Shown: piece after piece, positions 1-5,518 of the stretch
Layout of the letters: every line of letters begins with the position of its first letter
How positions within the stretch are numbered: position 1 is the stretch's first letter
Source of the DNA: TMED108 sp964386795
GTDB lineage: Bacteria > Fidelibacterota > Marinisomatia > Marinisomatales > TCS55
Direction of reading: 5' to 3'
Length of the DNA: 5,518 nt
Assembly: GCA_964386795.1 (NCBI GenBank)
Contig: CAYLUE010000077.1
Location: 1-5,518 of the forward strand
Notes under the pieces: generated by a model
What the model was told of the DNA's origin: nothing
The model's input: only the letters and a program-made list of their open reading frames with translations
The model's database searches: none
Position numbers and translations under genes: made by a program

Positions 1-1
1 T

Positions 2-949
2 GCCATTCCAGTATTTAACGCCCCTGGTGCTAATGCAAATGCAGTTAAAGAATTAACATTAGCAGCCATTTTAATAACAGCCAGAAATATCCACAGAGCA
101 ATGGATTATATTCATAATTTAAAAACCTCAGATGACCTAACAACTGATATTGAATCTGCAAAAAAACAATATGTTGGCTATGAATTACCAAATAAAACAT
201 TGGGAGTAGTTGGCTTAGGCTCAATAGGAGTAAAGGTTGCAAATGCAGGCTATGATTTAGGGATGAAGGTTCTTGGATTTGACCCAATGATTACTGTGAA
301 TAATGCAATAAATCTAGTCCCAGGAGTCAAGAAATATGATGATCTAAATGAAGTATTAAAGAAAGTAGATATATTAACAATACATATCCCTTATAAAAAT
401 GAAACTAAGGATTTTATAAGTTCAAATGAAATTAATCTAATGAAAAATACATCAACCATTATAAATTTATCAAGAGAAGAAATTGTAAACACTGATGCTG
501 TTATTGAAGCATTGAAAAATAATAAATTAAATACCTATGTGACTGATTTCCCTAGTGACAGCCTAATAGGGAATCCTGATGTATTGCTATTACCACATTT
601 AGGAGCATCAACAAAAGAGGCTGAGGTTAATTGTGCCGTTATGGTTGCTAATAGCATAAAATCTTATTTAGAAAACGGTGATATTATTAATTCTGTTAAT
701 TTTCCTGATGTTTCATTGGTATGTGATACCGAGCATCGATTAACTATTACTAACCTTAATAAGCCAAACATTGTTGGACAATTCACTTCTCTCTTGGGTA
801 AAGAAAATATTAATATCAATGATCTATCCCACAAAAACTTCAAAAATATTGGTTACACAATACTTAACCTCGATAAATCAATATCGCAACAAGTACTAGA
901 ACAAATCAAAAAAATCGACGGGGTTATTAAGACAAATATAATTTCTTGA
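2..949 (+). CDS. serA: D-3-phosphoglycerate dehydrogenase, ACT-domain type, 5' partial
   Basis: Cytosolic NAD-dependent enzyme oxidising 3-phosphoglycerate to 3-phosphohydroxypyruvate, the first step of serine synthesis. The frame is open from base 2, giving 315 visible residues; about 75 N-terminal residues are probably missing, judged from a family length near 390. The internal ATG at 101 is not the start, because conserved family sequence (FNAPGANANAVKEL) lies upstream of it. Visible motifs, numbered in the fragment: Rossmann GLGSIG at 71-76; an acidic residue after beta-2 (GFD, D94), which fits NAD use; the substrate/catalytic arginine in NLSREE (R158); the catalytic histidine in PHLGAST (H199); and NCAVM...YLENGDI...SVNFP, typical of the short ACT-type enzymes. 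A C-terminal ACT domain (about 245-315) suggests allosteric control, classically by serine. Oddities: the glycine after R158 is glutamate, and the usual EP glutamate is not seen (FPSDS instead). Identification is firm; the active-site reading is from memory of the family. Confidence 0.93.
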   Translation, partial: AIPVFNAPGANANAVKELTLAAILITARNIHRAMDYIHNLKTSDDLTTDIESAKKQYVGYELPNKTLGVVGLGSIGVKVANAGYDLGMKVLGFDPMITVNNAINLVPGVKKYDDLNEVLKKVDILTIHIPYKNETKDFISSNEINLMKNTSTIINLSREEIVNTDAVIEALKNNKLNTYVTDFPSDSLIGNPDVLLLPHLGASTKEAEVNCAVMVANSIKSYLENGDIINSVNFPDVSLVCDTEHRLTITNLNKPNIVGQFTSLLGKENININDLSHKNFKNIGYTILNLDKSISQQVLEQIKKIDGVIKTNIIS

Positions 950-954
950 CTGCT

Positions 955-1773
955 ATGAAAATCTCATACTTAGGACCTAAAGGATCATTTTCAGAGATTG
1001 CATTATTAACTTATTTTAAAAATGATATCACTGCAACACCAATGCAATCTATCAGTGATGTTTTCCATGCAGTTGAAAAAAATGAAACTAGATATGGAGT
1101 AATACCAATTGAGAATTCAATTGAAGGCTCAGTAAATAATTCACATGATCTTTTATTAGAATCTAACGTTTTAATTAGTGGAGAAATAGAACTACCAATA
1201 CATCAATGTCTATTGTCAAAAAATTCATCAAAAGACAATCTAAATACTTTATATTCTCACTCTCAGTCATTAGCACAATGTCAATATTGGATCCAATCAA
1301 ACCTTCCAAACATTGAAATAGTGCCCGTTATTAGTAATTCTGAGGGTGCATCTAGGATTAAAACGGACAATGAAGCATGTATAGGCTCACAAAAACTATC
1401 CAAAGATTATGCATTAAATATACTTGAATATAATATCCAAGATTTTCCTGACAATACAACAAGATTTCTTATAATTGGCAAAGAACTTTCTGATAAATCA
1501 AGTAATAACAAAACATCAATTATTGTATCTCCCCCAAATACATCGGACTCAGGTTCATTATTTAAGGTTTTAGAACCCTTTGCTAAAAATAATGTCAACC
1601 TATCTAGAATTGAATCGAGACCATCAAAAATGGGTAAATGGAGTTATGTGTTCTTTATTGATCTTGAAGGACATATTAGTGATAAATCATTAATTAATGC
1701 TCTATCAGAATTAGAAAAACTTGATATTCAGTTTAAAAGCTTAGGCTCATACCCAATATCAAGTGACTCTTAA
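955..1773 (+). CDS. pheA: Prephenate dehydratase, monofunctional (PDT + ACT)
   Basis: Converts prephenate to phenylpyruvate with loss of water and CO2, the committed step to phenylalanine; cytosolic. The 272-residue protein opens directly in the dehydratase domain (MKISYLGPKGSFSE). Other motifs: ENSIEGSV at 53-60, SHSQSLAQC at 101-109, and the catalytic-threonine motif TTRF at 168-171. A C-terminal ACT domain (about 187-265) carries GSL at 200-202 (usually GAL) and ESRP at 220-223, the elements that bind phenylalanine for feedback inhibition. There is no N-terminal chorismate mutase domain, unlike the roughly 360-residue bifunctional P-proteins common in Gammaproteobacteria. Start choice: an in-frame TTG at 946 would overlap the serA stop, but ATG 955 matches the usual family N-terminus exactly and lies 5 bases after that stop. 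No Shine-Dalgarno sequence precedes either. Probably co-transcribed with serA and aroA. Confidence 0.95.
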   Translation: MKISYLGPKGSFSEIALLTYFKNDITATPMQSISDVFHAVEKNETRYGVIPIENSIEGSVNNSHDLLLESNVLISGEIELPIHQCLLSKNSSKDNLNTLYSHSQSLAQCQYWIQSNLPNIEIVPVISNSEGASRIKTDNEACIGSQKLSKDYALNILEYNIQDFPDNTTRFLIIGKELSDKSSNNKTSIIVSPPNTSDSGSLFKVLEPFAKNNVNLSRIESRPSKMGKWSYVFFIDLEGHISDKSLINALSELEKLDIQFKSLGSYPISSDS

Positions 1774-1784
1774 CTATATAACTA

Positions 1785-3092
1785 ATGACCAAAGATAAAT
1801 CCCTTATAGCTAAATATAATGGCCCCATTAGAGGGAGCATAGAAGTCCCTGGTGATAAATCTATTTCCCATAGAGCTATTCTTCTATCAATGTTATCTAT
1901 AGGCAAAACACATATAGAAAACTGTCTTTTTTCTGATGATGTTATTAGGACAATTGAAGTTTCACGTTTACTGGGCACTAATATAATTAAAAATAATTTA
2001 ACTCTTACTGTTGATGGTTTAGGGATAAGTGGTCTAAAAAAACCATCAGAAATATTAAATTTCGGTAATTCAGGAACATCAATGAGATTATTCATGGGTA
2101 TTCTTGCTGCTCAGAAATTTGAAAGTATATTAACTGGTGATAACTCATTAATTAAGAGACCAATGGATCGAGTAGCAGATCCTTTAATCAAAATGGGTGC
2201 AAAAATAGCAACTACTTCAGGAAGAGCGCCTATTAATATATCACCTGCTACTGGCCTAAAAAATATTAATCATGATCTTCAGATACCTAGTGCACAAATA
2301 AAATCAGCTATACTTCTAGCCAGTCTTTTTTGTTCTGGTAAGACAATAATAAATACAAAAACTAAGTCAAGAGATCATACGGAGATTATGTTAAGAGACT
2401 TCTCATCATCTGTAATATCTGAAAATAATAAAATATATATTACGGGTGGAGACTTAGTATCTCCAGGGACAGTAAAAATACCAGGGGATTTTTCCTCAGC
2501 TGCTTTTTTAATATTAGCAACCTTAATATCAAAAAATAGTGAACTTATTATTGAAAATGTTGGACTTAATCCCACCAGAACAGGTTTTATAAAGATAATG
2601 AAGTTAATGGGAGGTGATATAAAAACTATTATTAACAATCAAACAAAATCATCTGAAGAAATCGGCTCAATCATTGTTAGATCATCAAATCTTAGAGGAA
2701 TCAAAGTATCGAAACATCTCATAACATCAGCAATAGATGAATTACCACTTGTTTTCCTTGCAGGCGCATGTGCTGAAGGCTCTACTATTATCAGAAATGC
2801 CAAAGAGCTCAGATACAAAGAATCAGATAGAATTAGTTCAATGATTACAGTTCTGAATATATTAGGAATTAAGACTAAAGAGTTTAATGATGGAGCAACT
2901 ATTAATGGTGGAACTATAACTGGAGGAATTGTTAATTCATTCGGTGATCATAGAGTAGCTATGACTGCTTTAGTTGCCTCAAGTGTCAGCAAAAAACCTA
3001 TTATTGTAGAAAACTGTGAAAATATTGATACTTCATTCCCTACATTTAAAAAAATAATGAACCTAATTGGGATGAGCATTAGGAGATATTAA
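1785..3092 (+). CDS. aroA: 3-phosphoshikimate 1-carboxyvinyltransferase (EPSP synthase), class II-like
   Basis: Transfers the enolpyruvyl group of PEP to shikimate 3-phosphate, giving EPSP, the sixth step of the shikimate pathway; cytosolic. The 435 residues are a full-length two-domain enzyme (E. coli has 427). Motifs: GDKSISHR at 23-30 (substrate lysine), GNSGTSMR at 94-101, KRPMDRV at 124-130, SAQIK at 169-173, RDHTE at 196-200, NPTR at 262-265, the catalytic aspartate in IDEL (D318), RYKESDR at 343-349 and GDHR at 387-390. GDKS, SAQxK, RxHxE and NxTR together are the signature used for class II enzymes (CP4-like). The residue matching E. coli Gly96 is still glycine (G97), where CP4 has alanine, so glyphosate tolerance cannot be assumed. 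The ATG is 11 bases after the pheA stop with no Shine-Dalgarno sequence. Family call is near certain; the class call is from motif memory. Confidence 0.97.
   Translation: MTKDKSLIAKYNGPIRGSIEVPGDKSISHRAILLSMLSIGKTHIENCLFSDDVIRTIEVSRLLGTNIIKNNLTLTVDGLGISGLKKPSEILNFGNSGTSMRLFMGILAAQKFESILTGDNSLIKRPMDRVADPLIKMGAKIATTSGRAPINISPATGLKNINHDLQIPSAQIKSAILLASLFCSGKTIINTKTKSRDHTEIMLRDFSSSVISENNKIYITGGDLVSPGTVKIPGDFSSAAFLILATLISKNSELIIENVGLNPTRTGFIKIMKLMGGDIKTIINNQTKSSEEIGSIIVRSSNLRGIKVSKHLITSAIDELPLVFLAGACAEGSTIIRNAKELRYKESDRISSMITVLNILGIKTKEFNDGATINGGTITGGIVNSFGDHRVAMTALVASSVSKKPIIVENCENIDTSFPTFKKIMNLIGMSIRRY
3081..3085 (+). promoter_or_regulatory. Possible Shine-Dalgarno sequence for cmk
   Basis: AGGAG lies inside the last codons of aroA, 11 bases before the cmk ATG. 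The spacing is a little longer than ideal. It is the only clear purine-rich anti-16S match at a workable distance before any gene start in the window, and its position fits translational coupling of cmk to aroA. A chance match within the Arg-Arg codons of aroA remains possible. Confidence 0.45.
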
Positions 3093-3096
3093 AAGA

Positions 3097-3765
3097 ATGG
3101 AAATAATTACAATTGATGGTCCCAGTGGAGTTGGTAAAGGGACATTAGGAGTATATCTTGCTGATAGGCTTAACTTCAACTATCTTAATAGTGGGGCGCT
3201 TTATCGTAGCATTGGATATATTGCTGACCTGAAATCAATTGACTTAGCTGATGAGGAGATGCTAATTAGTATTACTCAATCAATAGCTTTTAACTTCAAT
3301 AAAGCTTCTAAGGATATAGAGATCATTTATAAAAATAAAAATATTAATAAGAAGATATTTAATGAGAAAACAGCAAAAACTGCTTCAAAAATAGCCTCAA
3401 TAAGTAGTCTTAGGAAGTCTATTGTTAATATACAAAGATCATTTGCAAAAGAACCAGGATTGGTCGCTGAAGGTAGAGATATGGGAAGTATGATTTTCCC
3501 AGACGCAATAATAAAAATATTCTTAACTGCAAGCACTACAACCAGAGCTAAAAGAAGACATAACCAGTTGAAGGAAAAGGGAATTAATGTTAGCCTCTCG
3601 CAACTAATTGATGAGTTAGAAGCAAGGGATAAAAGAGACACATTTAGAGTGGCATCTCCGTTAATAGTTCCAGAAGATGCATTAGTTATAAAAACAGATA
3701 ACAAATCAGTTGGTAAAGTACAAGAAAGAGTAATGATCTACATAGGAAATACAATTAAAATATGA
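3097..3765 (+). CDS. cmk: Cytidylate kinase
   Basis: Phosphorylates CMP and dCMP with ATP to give CDP and dCDP, salvaging nucleotides released by RNA turnover; cytosolic. The 222 residues match the usual length (E. coli 227). Motifs: Walker A P-loop GPSGVGKGT at 8-16; the CMP-site stretch NSGALYR at 31-37; EGRDMGSMIFPDA at 125-137; the lid region RAKRRH at 150-155; and RDKRDTFRVASPL at 177-189, whose R177, D181 and R184 fit the nucleotide-binding residues of the family. Two conservative deviations: Asn31 where DSG is usual and Glu125 where DGRD is usual. No inactivating change is seen. The start is 4 bases after the aroA stop, and the TGA stop overlaps the rpsA ATG. The cmk-rpsA linkage is widely conserved in Proteobacteria. 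Confidence 0.96.
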   Translation: MEIITIDGPSGVGKGTLGVYLADRLNFNYLNSGALYRSIGYIADLKSIDLADEEMLISITQSIAFNFNKASKDIEIIYKNKNINKKIFNEKTAKTASKIASISSLRKSIVNIQRSFAKEPGLVAEGRDMGSMIFPDAIIKIFLTASTTTRAKRRHNQLKEKGINVSLSQLIDELEARDKRDTFRVASPLIVPEDALVIKTDNKSVGKVQERVMIYIGNTIKI

Positions 3766-5438
3766 ATGAATCTTTTGAAAATATTTTTGAGTCAAGTAAA
3801 TATAGCAAAACGCTAAAATTAGGCCAATTAATAGAAGCAGATGTTTTAGATATAACGCCAGACCACGCTATACTTTCTGCTGGATTAAAATCTGAATCAT
3901 TTGTAAATCTAAATCAATTTAAAAATCAAAATGGCGATGTTGAGATTGAAATAGGTGATAAAGTTGAAGTTGTCATTGAAGAAATTGAAGACGGAGATGG
4001 AACAACAAAACTATCCAGACAAAAAGCAAAGAATGAAAAGACATGGATTAATTTAATCCAAGCACAAGAAAATGATCAAGTTATTTCAGGGTTTATACAA
4101 AATAGAGTAAAGGGCGGATTTACTGTTCTTGTAGACCATATAAATGCTTTTCTTCCTGGTTCTTTGGTTGATGTACGCCCTGTAAGAGATACTCAGTATT
4201 TAGAAGGATCAGTTTCTGAATTTAAAGTAGTAAAAGCTGATAAAAAAACTAACAATATTGTGCTTTCAAGAAAAGCAGCTCTTCAAGGAAGCTCTGTTGA
4301 AAGTAAAAGCGATGTAATATCAAATCTAAAAGTAGGTGATGTTTTAGATGGAATAGTAAAGAATTTGACTGATTATGGAGCTTTTATAGACCTAGGGGGC
4401 ATAGATGGATTACTACATATTACAGATATCTCTTGGAAAAAAATTAAACACCCATCAGAAATAGTGTCATTAGCAGAAAATCTTAAGGTTATGGTTATAG
4501 CACTTGATAAAGAAAAATTTAGGGTTTCATTAGGACTTAAGCAACTGCAAGAAGATCCATGGGCTAAAATTATTGAAAAATATGATATAGGAATGAAAGT
4601 AACTTGCAGTATCTCTAATATTACTGATTATGGCTTGTTTGTAGAGATAGAAGATCAAATTGAAGGACTGGTGCATGTATCTGAAATAGACTGGACCAAC
4701 AATAATCCTAATCCATATAAAATTGCTAATATTGGTGAACAAATTGAAGTTATGATTCTAGATATTGATAACGCAAAAAGAAGAGTTTCCTTAGGTATGA
4801 AGCAATGTTTAGATAATCCTTGGGTAAATTTTGAACAAAACTATAAGGATGGTGAAAACATAACTGGGATCATAAAATCAATTACAGATTTTGGAATATT
4901 TGTTGAGCTTGAAGGGAGCATTGACGGTCTTGTTCATATCTCAGATGTTTCCTGGGATGATGAAGATAATATAAACTTATCAGTATTTAAAAAATCAGAT
5001 GAAATTGAGACTGTTATTATTTCAATAGATGCAAAAAAACAAAGAATATCCTTAGGTTTAAAGCAACTCTCATCAGACCCATTCCAAGAATATTTATCAA
5101 AAAATCCAAAAAACTCGATAGTTAAAGGAGTTGTAGATCAGATTGATGAGAGAAACACACTGATAATTCTTGAAAATGATGTAAAAGGTTTACTAAATAT
5201 AGCAGAAGTTTCAAGAGATAAAACCGAAGATATGAGATCAGTTTTTAAAATAAAAGAAGAAGTTGAATCAAAAATTATTGGTTTTGATAAAAAGAATAGA
5301 ACAATAAAACTTTCTATTAAAGCAAAAGAGGAAAAAGAAGAAAGAGAAGCTATTGAATCATATAAGTCAGATGAAAAAGACAGTATCTCAAAAACTAGTT
5401 TAGGGGATTTACTAAAATCTAAATTTTCTAGAAAGTAA
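3762..5438 (+). CDS. rpsA: 30S ribosomal protein S1
   Basis: Large RNA-binding protein of the small subunit that captures and unfolds mRNA for initiation, especially on messages with weak or no Shine-Dalgarno sequence. The 558 residues closely match E. coli S1 (557) in length and layout: six S1 (OB-fold) domains at about 21-87, 105-171, 192-260, 277-347, 364-434 and 451-520. Domains 1 and 2 form the ribosome-binding end (AFLPGSLVDVRPVRDT at 129-144). Domains 3-5 carry the RNA-binding signature (LTDYGAFID, GLLHITD, RVSLGLKQL and equivalents). Domain 6 is more divergent (KGLLNIAEVSRD). A short charged tail follows, rich in Lys and Glu, ending SLGDLLKSKFSRK. The start overlaps the cmk stop as ATGA. 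An AGGA at 3744-3747 is 14 bases upstream, too far for a good Shine-Dalgarno site. There is no intergenic leader like the one through which E. coli S1 represses its own translation. Confidence 0.98.
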   Translation: MNESFENIFESSKYSKTLKLGQLIEADVLDITPDHAILSAGLKSESFVNLNQFKNQNGDVEIEIGDKVEVVIEEIEDGDGTTKLSRQKAKNEKTWINLIQAQENDQVISGFIQNRVKGGFTVLVDHINAFLPGSLVDVRPVRDTQYLEGSVSEFKVVKADKKTNNIVLSRKAALQGSSVESKSDVISNLKVGDVLDGIVKNLTDYGAFIDLGGIDGLLHITDISWKKIKHPSEIVSLAENLKVMVIALDKEKFRVSLGLKQLQEDPWAKIIEKYDIGMKVTCSISNITDYGLFVEIEDQIEGLVHVSEIDWTNNNPNPYKIANIGEQIEVMILDIDNAKRRVSLGMKQCLDNPWVNFEQNYKDGENITGIIKSITDFGIFVELEGSIDGLVHISDVSWDDEDNINLSVFKKSDEIETVIISIDAKKQRISLGLKQLSSDPFQEYLSKNPKNSIVKGVVDQIDERNTLIILENDVKGLLNIAEVSRDKTEDMRSVFKIKEEVESKIIGFDKKNRTIKLSIKAKEEKEEREAIESYKSDEKDSISKTSLGDLLKSKFSRK

Positions 5439-5482
5439 ATAAAGTAATTCCTATTTCCATTTATTTTTGATGTAATTTATCT

Positions 5483-5518
5483 ATGAGTATAAATAAAAAA
5501 GAACTAATTGAAATTATT
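5483..5518 (+). CDS. ihfB: Probable integration host factor subunit beta, 3' partial
   Basis: Only the first 12 codons are visible (MSINKKELIEII). The pattern N-K-K-E-L-I-E matches the N-terminal helix of the HU/IHF family (compare KSELIE in E. coli IhfB). HU and IHF cannot be separated on 12 residues, but position directly after rpsA is the conserved place for ihfB (himD) in Gamma- and Betaproteobacteria. IHF is an alpha-beta heterodimer that bends DNA sharply and acts in transcription, recombination and replication. The 44-base spacer after rpsA (5439-5482) is AT-rich with no Shine-Dalgarno sequence and no clear promoter or terminator. The ATG at 5470 is ruled out because it is followed at once by TAA. 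The family call is inferred mainly from context. Confidence 0.72.
   Translation, partial: MSINKKELIEII

Noticed and set aside
101..949. A complete 282-residue SerA starting at ATG 101
   Set aside because: The same frame is open back to base 2 and encodes conserved dehydrogenase sequence, so the gene is cut by the window edge.
946..957. TTG at 946 as the pheA start, overlapping the serA stop
   Set aside because: ATG 955 gives the exact family N-terminus (MKISYLGP); the three extra residues are not conserved and no ribosome site favours the TTG.
1733..3704. Minus-strand open frames opposite pheA, aroA and cmk (for example 1733-2095, 2375-2638, 3327-3704)
   Set aside because: They lie fully across well-supported conserved genes, show no recognisable motifs, and look like shadows of the coding strand.
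4323..5070. Repeated similar segments within rpsA (LTDYG/ITDFG, SLGLKQL) as a DNA repeat array
   Set aside because: They are the normal tandem S1 domains, similar at protein level and diverged at DNA level.
5437..5466. Inverted repeat AAATAAA / TTTATTT after the rpsA stop, followed by T residues, as a terminator
   Set aside because: The stem is seven A-T pairs with a 16-base loop and no G-C pair, so it would be very weak; such matches are expected by chance in sequence this AT-rich.
5467..5493. TTGATG and TATAAA as a -35/-10 promoter for ihfB
   Set aside because: The spacing is only 15 bases and the -10 would fall inside the ihfB coding start, so transcription would begin after the start codon.
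1..5518. CRISPR array, tRNA or rRNA genes, insertion sequence, attachment site or a novel defence-type system
   Set aside because: No spaced direct repeats, transposase motifs or cloverleaf-like regions were seen, and nearly every base is accounted for by conserved housekeeping genes.

Overview
The window is AT-rich, roughly 30% G+C by eye (not counted), and almost fully coding. All genes are on the + strand: the 3' part of a D-3-phosphoglycerate dehydrogenase gene (serA), a stand-alone prephenate dehydratase (pheA), EPSP synthase (aroA), cytidylate kinase (cmk), ribosomal protein S1 (rpsA), and the first 12 codons of an integration host factor beta gene (ihfB). The order pheA-aroA-cmk-rpsA-ihfB is a classic arrangement of Gamma- and Betaproteobacteria, and the S1 protein is the full six-domain proteobacterial type. 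With the low G+C and gaps of only a few bases, this suggests a streamlined AT-rich gammaproteobacterium, such as a free-living marine lineage of the SAR86 or SUP05 kind, or a symbiont. The exact taxon cannot be read from the window.

Layout: serA (2-949, 5' end outside the window) is followed after 5 bases by pheA (955-1773), after 11 bases by aroA (1785-3092), after 4 bases by cmk (3097-3765), and with a 4-base ATGA overlap by rpsA (3762-5438). A 44-base AT-rich spacer then leads to ihfB (5483 onwards). No intrinsic terminator or convincing promoter was found, so serA to rpsA look like one transcription unit.

Function: SerA draws 3-phosphoglycerate into serine synthesis. AroA makes EPSP, the precursor of chorismate. 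PheA converts prephenate to phenylpyruvate for phenylalanine. Cmk recycles CMP and dCMP for nucleic acid synthesis. S1 brings mRNA to the ribosome. IHF is a DNA-bending architectural protein. The cluster therefore joins amino-acid synthesis to translation and nucleotide supply.

I see no undescribed system here. The points that depart from textbook relatives are modest: a serA gene directly before pheA where serC is commonly found, a PheA without the chorismate mutase domain, no hisC or tyrA in the cluster, a class II-type AroA, an rpsA with no intergenic leader, and nearly no Shine-Dalgarno sequences.
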